From Nitrososphaerota archaeon (GTDB lineage Archaea > Thermoproteota > Nitrososphaeria > Nitrososphaerales > Nitrosopumilaceae), in NCBI GenBank assembly GCA_028867735.1, contig JAGWFW010000003.1, positions 15,125 to 61,421 on the forward strand: a DNA stretch of 46,297 nt, written 5' to 3'. Below the pieces are notes generated by a model, which worked only from the letters and a program-made list of their open reading frames with translations, was not told the DNA's origin and did not search any database. The stretch's first letter is position 1. Each line of letters starts with the position of its first letter. A program made the position numbers and the translations under genes. This document shows positions 24,579 through 33,085 of this stretch, one piece after another.

Positions 24579-25883
24579 TCAGATCACAAGTATGAATAGG
24601 TAATACACGAGTATGTTGACCAGGGTAATTATGGCGCCTATCTTGAGAAACTCGAGAAAGGTGAATGCCTTGATGCCTCTTGATTCTGAGGCCTGGATGA
24701 TTATGATGTTGCTTGCTGCCGCCAAAATTGTAAGGTTTCCTGCAATTGTGCTTGCTGCCGCCAGCATCATCCATGAAGATACGTCAGCACCCGTGAATCC
24801 GTTTTGTACCATGACATAATGATACAGAGAGACAAATGGGACATTGCTTAGAACCTGTCCCAAGGAAATGCTTGTGATGGAAATTATCGCATTGCTCTGC
24901 AGCGGGTTGTCATGAGTTGGAACCGGAATCTCTTTCATGATCATGGGTATTGCACCCGAAGACCACACCGCCGCAGTAACAACAAACATTGCGGCAAAGA
25001 ACACCAGCACTGTATAGTCGACATTTTGTATTATCTCCTTTCTGTTGCGGCTCAACAGGTAAAGCATGGCTGCCCCTGACAGGGCAATCATGCTCAGGCT
25101 AATGTCTGCAATCTTTAGGAATTTTAAAACCTCGGAAATGAAAAATCCTGATATCGTGGCAATCAGCACACCGACGGATATCTTTGCCAGGCGTCTGTCT
25201 GTAATTGTTGCACTCTCTAGTGTGACGCTCTGCAGGCTCACATGCATCATGTCTTTTTTGAAATATGCGCGAAGTATGTAGTAGGTAAGGAAGAGGTTGA
25301 CAACCGTTGGAATTGCAAGAAACCTGACAAAGTTTGTAAACGGCAGTGCAATGCCGCTTTGAAGTGCAATCAAAAGATTCTGCGGGTTTCCTATGGGGGT
25401 CATCGTGCTTCCTATTGAGATGCCAAACGCAAGAGCTATCAGCAATACTGCGGGCCTTATTCCTGCCTGTCTTGATATGTATGCAACAAGCGGCACTCCC
25501 ATGAGTGCGATTGTATCATTTACAAGGAATGCAGCCAGCGAGCCTATCCCGACCACTACAATCAGCAGTATTCTGTCAGGCGTCTTGGCCCCTGAGAGCA
25601 TCTTTACTGCCAAAAACCTGAGTACCCCGGCCCTGTCAAGGGCGGAAACTATACTAAACATTCCAAAAAGAAACATGATGACGTCAAGCTGGACTGACTT
25701 GAACGCAGATTCCGGACTGATCACCTGAAAGCCTATCATCAGGACAGCTCCAATCAGCATGGATGCCCAGATTGGGATCTTGAACCTGACTCTGCCAACT
25801 ATGAGTGCATAGACAAAAACAAAGATTGCAAGCGATACGTACTCGTTGTTCATGTGATTGTCTGAAGCGAGGGCATATTTCAT
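24579..25883 (-). CDS. ArsB/NhaD-superfamily ion permease
   Basis: A roughly 430-residue membrane protein with about ten to eleven helices. It matches the ion-transporter superfamily that includes ArsB, NhaD and citrate transporters: LDVIMFLFGMFSIVSALDRAG, AAFLVNDTIALMGVPLV and GSTMTPIGNPQNLLIA (the hairpin motif that binds the substrate). A TTG precedes ATG 25883, and Met 25853 gives an even shorter N-terminus. It could be a Na+/H+ antiporter or an anion exporter. No ArsA-like ATPase or arsenic regulator is near, so neither is favoured. Confidence 0.8.
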   Translation of the reverse strand: MKYALASDNHMNNEYVSLAIFVFVYALIVGRVRFKIPIWASMLIGAVLMIGFQVISPESAFKSVQLDVIMFLFGMFSIVSALDRAGVLRFLAVKMLSGAKTPDRILLIVVVGIGSLAAFLVNDTIALMGVPLVAYISRQAGIRPAVLLIALAFGISIGSTMTPIGNPQNLLIALQSGIALPFTNFVRFLAIPTVVNLFLTYYILRAYFKKDMMHVSLQSVTLESATITDRRLAKISVGVLIATISGFFISEVLKFLKIADISLSMIALSGAAMLYLLSRNRKEIIQNVDYTVLVFFAAMFVVTAAVWSSGAIPMIMKEIPVPTHDNPLQSNAIISITSISLGQVLSNVPFVSLYHYVMVQNGFTGADVSSWMMLAAASTIAGNLTILAAASNIIIIQASESRGIKAFTFLEFLKIGAIITLVNILVYYLFILVI

Positions 25884-25968
25884 CAATCTGAACTAGCTGA
25901 TAATTGACTGCGGACAGGTGTATGATCTACTAAAAGAATAATATCCTTGGATTTTATAGTGTGAGAAG

Positions 25969-26466
25969 ATGAGAAACTCTTCTCTTCTAAACGAGGCATA
26001 CGAGCTGTGTGAAGAAGGAGAGTACACGCTTGCGCTGGAATATTATGACCTTGTCCTGTACAAGGAACCAAACAACGTGTCTGCTCTGATAAACAAAGGA
26101 GTCACGCTCCAAAATCTAGGCAAGATAAAACAGTCTGTAAAATGCTATAATGCTGCCATTGCGGTGGACTCGAAAAATATAGACGCCCTGGTAAACAAGG
26201 GATCTGCACTGCATACCATGGGCAAGTACCACGATGCAATTGATTGCTACGACAGGGTGCTCAAGATTCGGCCCAGATACGCCATGGCAATAGCATACAA
26301 GGGGCTCTCGCTTGGGGAGATTGGTCTGCTAAAGGACGCGATAAAATGCTTCAACTCTGCCCTCAAGATTGATAAAAAATACGATGTTGCACTAAACAAC
26401 AAGGCACTTGCACTGGAACTGCTAAGGAAAAATTCAAAACTAAAGCCAAAGCTGCACAGGGCCTGA
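25969..26466 (+). CDS. TPR-repeat protein
   Basis: A 165-residue protein made almost wholly of tetratricopeptide repeats. About four 34-residue units are visible, starting near residues 3, 37, 71 and 105 (for example AYELCEEGEYTLALEYYDLVLYKEP with the repeated pattern LxxxGxxxxAlxxydxal). TPR arrays bind protein partners. The lack of any other domain suggests an adaptor role. It ends two bases before the stop of the convergent SRPBCC-like gene. An AT-rich GGATTTTATAG promoter lies about 20 bp upstream. Confidence 0.85.
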   Translation: MRNSSLLNEAYELCEEGEYTLALEYYDLVLYKEPNNVSALINKGVTLQNLGKIKQSVKCYNAAIAVDSKNIDALVNKGSALHTMGKYHDAIDCYDRVLKIRPRYAMAIAYKGLSLGEIGLLKDAIKCFNSALKIDKKYDVALNNKALALELLRKNSKLKPKLHRA

Positions 26467-26468
26467 TC

Positions 26469-27014
26469 TCAGTCCTTCTGGGCATAATCGACAAACCTGC
26501 CAAATCCGCCCTGGAGTGCGCCGGCAAGCGAGTTGTCGGGTACAAAGTTTAGCATCCATGCGAGAAATCCAGAGGCCTTCAAATCTAGGCTAATGTCCGC
26601 CTTGGTTCCCATGCCTGCCTTACCATCAAAGCCCCACGTCTTGTTCAACTCCGTGGTCATTGTGGTACCCTTGAGATCTCCTGACACTACCTGTATCACA
26701 TACTTGCCGTCAGGAGTTTGCTGGTACGTTGCCTGCGTGTCAAAGTAAATCCCGTTTACACCAGCATTCATGTCTACCAAGTTTGTCTTGTTGTCAATCA
26801 TCCTGACATACTTGACGTTGTCTGGAAATATCTGGGGATAGTCCTGCAGATCTGATATTGCTACAATCAGTGACTGTCTGTTTACGTCTGCAACTGTCTG
26901 GACGTCTATTACTCGATCTGCATATGAGACTGGTATGCTTGGAACAAGTACAGTGAGCGCTATCAAACTGAAGAACAGACTTTTCGATCTAAATGCGGCC
27001 CTCGATCTCTTCAT
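26469..27014 (-). CDS. Exported SRPBCC/START-like lipid-binding protein
   Basis: A 181-residue protein with a signal peptide (KRSRAAFRSKSLFFSLIALT to VSYADR) and a mature domain of the polyketide-cyclase/START fold: VADVNRQSLIVAISDLQDYPQIFPDNVKYVRMID, then TWGFDGKAGMGTKADISLDL. Such folds bind hydrophobic ligands, so a lipid or quinone carrier outside the cell is possible. ATG 27014 is preferred over GTG 27026. It is divergent from the MarR gene, with a shared palindromic operator at 27071-27103, so MarR probably controls it. Confidence 0.65.
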   Translation of the reverse strand: MKRSRAAFRSKSLFFSLIALTVLVPSIPVSYADRVIDVQTVADVNRQSLIVAISDLQDYPQIFPDNVKYVRMIDNKTNLVDMNAGVNGIYFDTQATYQQTPDGKYVIQVVSGDLKGTTMTTELNKTWGFDGKAGMGTKADISLDLKASGFLAWMLNFVPDNSLAGALQGGFGRFVDYAQKD

Positions 27015-27070
27015 GTCTTCTCTCACTTGGACCGCCTAGCATTGAGTTATGTTGCGCATGAGAGTATATA

Positions 27071-27103
27071 ACTTGTTTGTATACAAATGATTTGTATACA
27101 AGT
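27071..27103. promoter_or_regulatory. Double palindromic MarR operator between divergent genes
   Basis: TTGTATACAA occurs twice, at 27077-27086 and 27092-27101, with 15 bp between centres. ACTTGT and ACAAGT flank the pair as mirror arms. The sites overlap the minus-strand TATA (AGTTATATAC) and the plus-strand TATA region of the MarR gene. A regulator bound here would block both promoters, so autoregulation and control of 26469-27014 are likely. Confidence 0.75.
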
Positions 27104-27119
27104 TAATGTGATATAGAAT

Positions 27120-27587
27120 ATGCGCAAGCTGGACATAAAAGACAGCATAGGGACATTGATTGTTCTTACATCAAAATTAATGGAGCGGGCAGCAGAATAT
27201 GAGATTAAAAAAGGGCTGGGTTTGACGTCAAGCCAGTGGAAAATAATACTGGCATTGAACCTGTTTGACGGGCTCAGCCAGAAAGAACTTGCTGACAAAA
27301 TCTATGTGGACGACAGCACACTTGTACCGGTGATAGACAAAATGGAAACAAACGGACTGATTGAAAGAAGACCTGATCCAAAGGACAGGCGGCATAACAG
27401 AATATTTCTTACAAAAAAATCCGAATCTACGGTAGATTCCATCATAAAGATAATTCTTCATCTAAGAAAGACTCTGTACCGCGGGATACCACGTGAGGAC
27501 CAGGAATCCATGAGGCCTCACCTGAAAAAGATAATTAACAATGCGGACAAGATATTGAACAAAACCAAGTCTGGGAGGAGGGCGTGA
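27120..27587 (+). CDS. MarR-family transcriptional regulator
   Basis: A 155-residue MarR-type repressor. Helices at both ends form the dimer interface. The central wHTH is GLTSSQWKIILALNLFDGLSQKELADKIYVDDSTLVPVIDKMETNGLIERR and the wing is DPKDRRHNRIFLT. MarR proteins sense phenolic compounds, antibiotics or oxidation. The likely operator lies directly upstream and covers its own promoter and that of the divergent SRPBCC-like exported protein, which suggests the pair responds to a hydrophobic small molecule. Confidence 0.88.
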   Translation: MRKLDIKDSIGTLIVLTSKLMERAAEYEIKKGLGLTSSQWKIILALNLFDGLSQKELADKIYVDDSTLVPVIDKMETNGLIERRPDPKDRRHNRIFLTKKSESTVDSIIKIILHLRKTLYRGIPREDQESMRPHLKKIINNADKILNKTKSGRRA

Positions 27588-27718
27588 GTGGAATGAAAAG
27601 TTCTGACACTTGTCCTTTTTCTGCTCTGTGCTTGCGCCATGATATAAAAACTGGAGCAGGATCTCGGCATGCGCTGCCATCAGACAGGATTATACCTGAG
27701 ATGATTCAACATGGTTTC

Positions 27719-28945
27719 ATGATGAAATATGTTGCAGCAGTTTTGCTTTTGCTGCCGCTTGCAATCTACTCTGCATATGCAGAGCCTGCTGTTCCGGGAA
27801 CAGTTCTGACTTTCTACATTACAGATGAGAACCTGGTAACCGACCACAGGGGGGTCATGACGCTGTCAACCGACGGTCTGGTTGATTTTACAATAGATGG
27901 AACCCCGATATCTGGCTCCGGTGACATGGTGGAAACCGGGATAGATACAGGCGTGTTCCATCTCCAAGTCACACTTCCTTCGTCTGTTGACGGGCGGCCC
28001 CTGCAGGACGGCGACGTGGTCCTCATGACATACCACCAGCGTGCAGACTATTCGGGAAATCCTCAAACAATAACACAGTCAGTCGTGCTAAATTCAATAC
28101 CGTCGACTCCGGTAGAGCCGTCTGAGCAGAGTGCCAACATTGGGCGCTATTTTACACTGCAGCTCTATGCCCCAAACTATAACCTGGACTCGCAGACTCC
28201 TGACGACATTCCGTTAAGTCTGGTCCAAGTACGCATGGGAGGGGTGAGCACCACGCTTGCAGACCCTGCTTTTAACATAGGGACGGGCGTGCTACGGGAG
28301 ACTGGTGATAACACGGACACCTTTGCAGCCACCTTCAAGATACCAAAGACTATTGATGGATTTCCTGTTGAAATTGGCTCTACTCTGGAGTTTACCTTTG
28401 GGGACAACTCCCAGCAAATCCCGTCTGAATCAAGCATATACTTGAGGATTGGAACGCACTACCAGTCTTCTGCACCTGCAACATCTGGCATGCCGGCGTT
28501 GCGCAACATTACAGTCCAAACCACAAACGCGGTGGGGACCAACGTGTACTTTGTCAACTCTACCATATTGCAAGGATATGTTGATCCTGTATGCTATCCG
28601 TCATCTGGCTCGTTCTTTCTTGTAGGGACCACGACAGTTGCATGCTCTGCGGCAAACCAGCAAGGCAACTCTGTCCTGAAATCATTCTCAGTCACGGTAA
28701 ATTATGAACGAGCATCAAAAATGCCGTCATGGGTGAAAAACCTGGCCGGGTTTTGGTGTGCAGGCAGCATACAAGACAGCGACTTTAAAACGGCCATCAA
28801 GTTTCTTGACTCTAGCAAGATAATCTCCGTTCCAGCATCGCAAGACCAAAGCATGTCTGTCGACAAACCGTCAATATGCTCATGGTCGGATGGAAAAATC
28901 CCAGATGATCAAGTAATGGGACTGTTCTACCCACTCATCCGATAG
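27719..28945 (+). CDS. Exported protein with HYR-like domain and thaumarchaeal C-terminal motif
   Basis: An exported protein of 408 residues. The frame opens at 27584, but the signal peptide MMKYVAAVLLLLPLAIYSAYAEP begins at ATG 27719/27722, so the earlier codons are leader. The mature part has two repeated beta-sandwich units (TVLTFYITDENLVTDHRGVM; YFTLQLYAPNYNLDSQTPDD), a HYR-like domain (FVNSTILQG then VGTTTVACSAANQQGN), and the C-terminal module WVKNLAGFWCAGSIQDSDFKTAIKFL found in many thaumarchaeal surface proteins. It is probably an adhesive envelope protein. It has no membrane anchor of its own. Confidence 0.75.
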   Translation: MMKYVAAVLLLLPLAIYSAYAEPAVPGTVLTFYITDENLVTDHRGVMTLSTDGLVDFTIDGTPISGSGDMVETGIDTGVFHLQVTLPSSVDGRPLQDGDVVLMTYHQRADYSGNPQTITQSVVLNSIPSTPVEPSEQSANIGRYFTLQLYAPNYNLDSQTPDDIPLSLVQVRMGGVSTTLADPAFNIGTGVLRETGDNTDTFAATFKIPKTIDGFPVEIGSTLEFTFGDNSQQIPSESSIYLRIGTHYQSSAPATSGMPALRNITVQTTNAVGTNVYFVNSTILQGYVDPVCYPSSGSFFLVGTTTVACSAANQQGNSVLKSFSVTVNYERASKMPSWVKNLAGFWCAGSIQDSDFKTAIKFLDSSKIISVPASQDQSMSVDKPSICSWSDGKIPDDQVMGLFYPLIR

Positions 28946-28976
28946 AATTTAATTCCACAAACGCAAAAACCAATTT

Positions 28977-29432
28977 ATGAAGGCCACCTTTGGGGCAGGA
29001 TGTTTCTGGTGTGTAGAGCATGAATTCCGAAAGATCAAAGGCGTAACATCAACACAGGTGGGATACATGGGAGGAAGCATGAAGAACCCCACGTATCAAG
29101 ATGTATGCACGGATGAAACCGGCCACGCAGAAGTGGTTCAGGTCGAGTTTGACCCTTCTGCAGTTCCATATGGGACGATATTGGATGTCTTTTGGCACTG
29201 CCATGATCCCACCTCTCTGAATAGGCAGGGCCCGGACGTGGGATTGCAGTACAGGTCTGTGATCTTTTGTCACAGCCCGGAACAGGAAAAAGAGGCAAAG
29301 CAATCAAAAGAGTCTCTTCAAAAGTCGGGGGAATTTAGAAAAGATATTGTGACAGAGATACTTGCCGCCCCTGAATTCTACAGGGCAGAAGAGTACCATC
29401 AGCAATACTATGCAAAATGCGGAATCGTGTAG
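28977..29432 (+). CDS. msrA: Peptide methionine-S-sulfoxide reductase
   Basis: A 151-residue MsrA. The family motif GCFWC is at residues 8-12, with Cys9 as the nucleophile that reduces methionine-S-sulfoxide. [12 protein letters not shown] and [25 protein letters not shown] complete the active site. A near C-terminal Cys in AKCGIV may recycle it with thioredoxin. It is a little shorter than many bacterial MsrA proteins. It repairs oxidised Met, which fits a cell exposed to nitrogen oxides and copper. The gene seems monocistronic. Confidence 0.92.
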   Translation: MKATFGAGCFWCVEHEFRKIKGVTSTQVGYMGGSMKNPTYQDVCTDETGHAEVVQVEFDPSAVPYGTILDVFWHCHDPTSLNRQGPDVGLQYRSVIFCHSPEQEKEAKQSKESLQKSGEFRKDIVTEILAAPEFYRAEEYHQQYYAKCGIV

Positions 29433-29512
29433 CAGCGCAGACTGGCAAAGTAACTTGATGAAAAAACTTGCCTGACGTAGATGTATTTTATATCTCGCAC
29501 TGATTATCTAGC

Positions 29513-29713
29513 TTGCAATTGAACTGGAAAAGACTGGGAAGGCTAGTCCTGTTTTTTGGGCTGATTGGCATGGGTGCATTCCTGTTTCTCAACATGGACC
29601 TTGCCCACCGCAAAAGAGATCTGTATATGCTGTTTGCCCTGTCGCTTGTATTTTTCATCTCTGGCTGGTTTGGACTTTTCAGGTATACTAGATTCTGGGC
29701 AATGCTAGAATGA
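29513..29713 (+). CDS. Small two-span membrane protein
   Basis: A 66-residue protein with two hydrophobic helices (LVLFFGLIGMGAFLFLNMDLA and LYMLFALSLVFFISGWFGLF) joined by a basic loop HRKRD. The start is TTG, with a GTATTTTATATC TATA element about 25 bp upstream that fits leaderless translation. A second TTG two codons later is possible. No family is recognised. It lies upstream of the structured RNA region on the same strand. Confidence 0.55.
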   Translation: MQLNWKRLGRLVLFFGLIGMGAFLFLNMDLAHRKRDLYMLFALSLVFFISGWFGLFRYTRFWAMLE

Positions 29714-29859
29714 CAAGGACTAGGCCATAAGAAATTCTCAAGACCGGAAAATAGTTATCGCAAAAAATAAACGATATATTGATAATAAGTTCGTTGATTA
29801 GAGTTTTATTTGAAATTCTTTAAATTAATTCTTAAATATCAAGAAATCTATTGTATATC

Positions 29860-29990
29860 ATGCTGGTAAAGCCACAAAAAATGGCTTGACTTAGCGTGGT
29901 CCCGCAGGAAACAGAATGAGAACTAGGCGCAATGGCGTTTGTTCAAAGGAGGTGATCTCCAAGTGTCCTGCAGAAAGGGGCCACGCCTTT
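29860..29990 (+). ncRNA. Structured non-coding RNA with an SD-like 16S-complementary segment
   Basis: A compact three-way-junction RNA. The outer stem GCGTGGTCCC (29894-29903) pairs with GGGGCCACGC (29977-29986) over 10 bp. It continues on the 5' side into GCAGGA (29904-29909) with TCCTGC (29966-29971), leaving a 5-nt bulge AGAAA. Inside are a 9-bp hairpin AACtAGGCGC-AATG-GCGTTTGTT and the hairpin GGAG-GTGAT-CTCC. A 6-bp hairpin AAGCCA / TGGCTT precedes it. G-T pairs in two stems are valid only on the plus strand. The segment at 29945-29957 holds 11 nt perfectly complementary to the usual archaeal 16S 3' end. A TATA-like TTCTTAAATA lies about 30 bp upstream. Confidence 0.65.
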
Positions 29991-29994
29991 ATGA

Positions 29995-30510
29995 TTAATA
30001 TCTAAAACTCGGCCTTGTTCTCTTTGTAAAGATGAGTATTGCTATGATTATGCCACTCGCGCCGGCCACTCCTGCAATCACCAACGCTACAAAAATAGAT
30101 GTGTACAAACTAAGAGTTGTTATGTTGAACTGGTACGAGCTAGCGCTGCCTGTGCCAAGATCAAAAAGATCAACCTGGAATACGTGGTTTCCGGGCTCTT
30201 GGAACACATAGTCTACATCAAATGCGCCCGGATAACTGGCAGGTTGAAACTCTTTCATCAAATCATCATCGTGGTAAATTTTTATGCCAACCCTGACACT
30301 GTCAACCTGTCTGTCATCCTGACCTAAGACAAGAAAGTGAATCTTGGTATCTTTTCCAACGTCTGGAACCGAGGGCGTTGTAGTTACCTGCACCTCGTAG
30401 TTGCCAACCCTTGCAGAATCGCTACTAAACGGGGGATGAAGTATTTCATAAGTCACAAGGCCAACGAAGAAACCAAAGTAAACCATCAAAAGGATGTACT
30501 TTTTTTTCAT
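29995..30510 (-). CDS. Membrane-anchored protein with YtkA/FixH-like extracytoplasmic domain
   Basis: A 171-residue protein with an N-terminal helix (ILLMVYFGFFVGLVTYEIL), an extracytoplasmic beta-sandwich (NYEVQVTTTPSVPDVGKDTKIHFLVLG, then FDVDYVFQEPGNHVFQVDLF) and a C-terminal helix (IFVALVIAGVAGASGIIIAILIF). The sandwich resembles YtkA-type domains, which occur beside copper proteins. It is divergent from the propeller gene at 30642, a paralogue of the propeller in the CopC-CopD fusion, so this may be a second copper or redox locus. Its 3' end touches the structured RNA region. Confidence 0.65.
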   Translation of the reverse strand: MKKKYILLMVYFGFFVGLVTYEILHPPFSSDSARVGNYEVQVTTTPSVPDVGKDTKIHFLVLGQDDRQVDSVRVGIKIYHDDDLMKEFQPASYPGAFDVDYVFQEPGNHVFQVDLFDLGTGSASSYQFNITTLSLYTSIFVALVIAGVAGASGIIIAILIFTKRTRPSFRY

Positions 30511-30641
30511 CGGGTGGGTTAGGTGCTTTTGGTATATTATATTTGGCTATGTTTTTCACATTCAAAATACTGTATCATGACAAATTCTGGAACCGCCAAT
30601 AATTCTTGTAAGAATCTTCGAGACACTAATAAGGAAAGGAC

Positions 30642-32135
30642 ATGGAAAGTGAACCTCAGAGGGTTAGTTTGGTATCAAAAAAGATAGGGCTTGTTGCAGC
30701 TGCAATACTGGTGGGCCTTGCCTTATCGTGGGTTTTACTCCAAAAATCTTCCGTTGAACCTAGAACTCAGGACATGCTGACAGCATCACGCCAGAACCCG
30801 TATCTCCAGGAATACCCATTGCCTGATGGTACTGCTCCCAACGGTCTGACTGTGGACAAAAATGGGACTGTCTTGATAACATCATCAAAGTCGGACCTGT
30901 TTTATAGCTTTGATCAAAAATCCGGGCAGCTGAAAAGCTATGAAATAAAAGACAGCAACTTGCAATTTGGAAATCCCGGACAGAACACAACAATGGTGTG
31001 GACCGTGGTTCAGGACAAGGACGGGCTTGTCTGGTTTTCCCCGCTTGGGACAAAATCCATCTGGAATTTTGATCCCGTTCATCATGTTTTTCACGCAATT
31101 CGATCTGCGACAGGCTCTGCGTTTCAGATGAAATCAGACCCAGCCAATGGCGAGATATGGTTTACTACACTCAGCGGTGACACGCTATGCGTAATAGAAA
31201 AGGACCCCAGTGTGCCCGGCGGGTACAAAATATCCTCTTTTGATCTTGGAAATGGAACTACGCCTGCAGGATTGTTTTTACAAAATAATTCTGTATGGGT
31301 TACCGAAATAACTGCTCAAAAGATTGTCGAGTTTAACATTGACCGCCAAAACAGTTCTGTATCTGGAATTACAAAGATAAAGGAGATTCCCGCAGACAAT
31401 TCCACCCATCTCTCATCTCCCACGGATCTTCTTGTTGACAGTGGCTCGATATGGCTTACAGAACACGGTACAAGCTTTCTGACGGAGTATGATCTTGGAA
31501 ACAACAAGGTAACACGATACCCGACATCGCAGAATGTATATCATGCAACCACGCTGCCATTCTGGATAAGGGCCATAAATGATGGGAAAGACCTGTGGTT
31601 TAACGAGCATGAGGGAAACAAGCTGGCGCTCTTTGATACTGCAAACAAGACCATGATAGAGTATGATATCCCGTCTAGGCCAAAAGATGGCTATCTTACG
31701 TATCCGCTCAATATCGCCACGGATCCCAGTGATAACATGATACTGTGGTTTGCAGAGTGGAATACTGACAAGCTTGGAAGAATCGACGGGCATGTGCAAG
31801 CGCCTTTCTCGATATCTGCAGATGCTGGCAGGGTTGTACTGAATCCCGATGCATCAAAAGCAGTGGCTGTAAATTTGAACATTGAGGGCCAAGATCCCTA
31901 CAGTGCAAACCATGTGGTTCTAAACGCTTCAAGTTCCATGGTTCCAGCAGCTGGCTTTGGGAACCTTGATGTGTCATTGTCGCCTGACTCCCTTGATCTG
32001 TCTTCTGCTCACCATGCGCAGCTGCTGTTAAGGAACTATTCTGCACCTCCTGGCAACTATACGCTTGGCATCAGCGCATCTGACGGAATCATTACAAAAA
32101 CAATATTCCTTGATCTTGTAATCCCAAAGGGCTAG
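30642..32135 (+). CDS. Membrane-anchored streptogramin-lyase-like beta-propeller protein
   Basis: A 497-residue protein with an N-terminal signal anchor (IGLVAAAILVGLALSWVLL) and a six- to seven-bladed propeller: repeats TVLITSSKSD, GLVWFSPLG, GEIWFTTLSGD, NSVWVTEITAQ, GSIWLTEHG, KDLWFNEHEGN and ILWFAEWNTDKLGRIDG. A C-terminal beta domain follows (about 380-497). The repeats are those of Vgb/NHL-like proteins. The family name does not imply antibiotic cleavage here. The domain parallels the propeller in the CopC-CopD fusion. Likely role: an extracellular binding or sensing scaffold. Confidence 0.8.
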   Translation: MESEPQRVSLVSKKIGLVAAAILVGLALSWVLLQKSSVEPRTQDMLTASRQNPYLQEYPLPDGTAPNGLTVDKNGTVLITSSKSDLFYSFDQKSGQLKSYEIKDSNLQFGNPGQNTTMVWTVVQDKDGLVWFSPLGTKSIWNFDPVHHVFHAIRSATGSAFQMKSDPANGEIWFTTLSGDTLCVIEKDPSVPGGYKISSFDLGNGTTPAGLFLQNNSVWVTEITAQKIVEFNIDRQNSSVSGITKIKEIPADNSTHLSSPTDLLVDSGSIWLTEHGTSFLTEYDLGNNKVTRYPTSQNVYHATTLPFWIRAINDGKDLWFNEHEGNKLALFDTANKTMIEYDIPSRPKDGYLTYPLNIATDPSDNMILWFAEWNTDKLGRIDGHVQAPFSISADAGRVVLNPDASKAVAVNLNIEGQDPYSANHVVLNASSSMVPAAGFGNLDVSLSPDSLDLSSAHHAQLLLRNYSAPPGNYTLGISASDGIITKTIFLDLVIPKG

Positions 32136-32506
32136 CTCTGATTGGATTTTTTGAAAAACTCTTCAGATATGATCTTGTTTCCCAGTGCATATTTTCTTAT
32201 CTCAGATAAATCCAACTCGTCAGTGATGAAATGTATGTAGTCTTCCTTGTATTGAGGCAGCGTTTTCCTGCTGCCTGTCTTGTGATCGTCATATTCATCA
32301 GCTGGGGGATCCCTTCCAAGCAGGTCACTGCACAGTTTTTTCAGATCGTCCATGTCAAATTCCTGCAATAAGGCATATTTGACAGGCAATTCTTTTTCAA
32401 ATATCTTGTCTTCTCTCTCAATCTCTTCTTTTATTTTATAAATCTCTTCCATGTTTTTGCTTGGGCTGTCAGCTTTTTTACGGTCAAATATTTTTCCAAA
32501 ATTCAT
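32132..32506 (-). CDS. Conserved hypothetical protein, 124 residues
   Basis: A soluble, highly charged protein: an N-terminal helix MNFGKIFDRKK, a coiled-coil-like stretch NMEEIYKIKEEIEREDKIFEKEL, then LLQEFDMDDLKKLCSDLLGRDPP and DYIHFITDELDLSEIRKYALG. The second half looks like a small helical domain. No family function is recognised. Its stop overlaps that of the propeller gene by the palindrome CTAG. A plausible role is as a cytoplasmic adaptor, which is a guess. Confidence 0.55.
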   Translation of the reverse strand: MNFGKIFDRKKADSPSKNMEEIYKIKEEIEREDKIFEKELPVKYALLQEFDMDDLKKLCSDLLGRDPPADEYDDHKTGSRKTLPQYKEDYIHFITDELDLSEIRKYALGNKIISEEFFKKSNQS

Positions 32507-32609
32507 CTGTCATGTGAATTTTTTCTACTGTAAATATAATTCAATGAGTCGGGTCCACGCCATGAACTGTCTCACGCCTTTGTTTGAAAAGATGGGACAG
32601 ATGCATTCT

Positions 32610-32855
32610 TTAAATGCTAAAGAAGCCTTGCCATCTCAATAATACTCTGTAGCAGATGAGGGACGCTATTCCTATTGATAGCGTGATCACGCCGAACAGG
32701 AGAATCCAGAATCCATAATCTGAACTAGGAACGAGGTTCAAATAGCCGTCTAGGATCTCTACGTATGCCAGAATCAGCGCTCCGCAAGCTACTATTAAAA
32801 GGTCTATGTTGTGGTTACACCAGTTAGCCAGTCTTCCCTTCTGAACACCTATCAT
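32610..32855 (-). CDS. Small two-span membrane protein
   Basis: An 81-residue protein with two hydrophobic helices (LLIVACGALILAYVEILDGYL and FWILLFGVITLSIGIASLICYRV) and an N-terminal soluble part with Cys/His (NWCNHN). ATG 32855 overlaps the end of a possible 44-codon frame on the same strand. No family is recognised. The hydrophobic pattern and good start support the gene at moderate confidence. Confidence 0.5.
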   Translation of the reverse strand: MIGVQKGRLANWCNHNIDLLIVACGALILAYVEILDGYLNLVPSSDYGFWILLFGVITLSIGIASLICYRVLLRWQGFFSI

Positions 32856-32958
32856 TTTCCAATTCCACCTCGTTGAGAATATTGCAGATTACGTCATGAG
32901 GAATTTTCATGCTTTTCGGGCCTATCTCTCCTTCTGCATGTAGGTAAAGGACTGTCAT
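32824..32958 (-). CDS. Possible 44-residue protein upstream of the two-span membrane gene
   Basis: This frame encodes MTVLYLHAEGEIGPKSMKIP, then HDVICNILNEVELENDRC. It looks protein-like and overlaps the start of the next gene by 32 bases in another frame, which could couple their translation. The frame is open for 17 codons upstream without a standard start. It may be a real short gene or the leader of a longer, frameshifted one. No family is recognised. Confidence 0.3.
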   Translation of the reverse strand: MTVLYLHAEGEIGPKSMKIPHDVICNILNEVELENDRCSEGKTG

Positions 32959-33085
32959 ACATACTAATTCTTGCCATGATTGATAACCTTCACTGATAAT
33001 TTCTCAGCAATTCTTATCTCTTCAGATTCAAAATGTTGACGACTCTTGGCAGACTTAAATAAGATTCTGACGTATCCATGCCATC

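Noticed and set aside
29916-30005. 29-codon ORF (MRTRRNGVCSKEVISKCP...) inside the structured RNA
   Set aside because: It has a weak AGGA site and could be translated, but the region's long pairing stems explain the sequence better as RNA. It was kept out of the gene list, although a coding role cannot be excluded.
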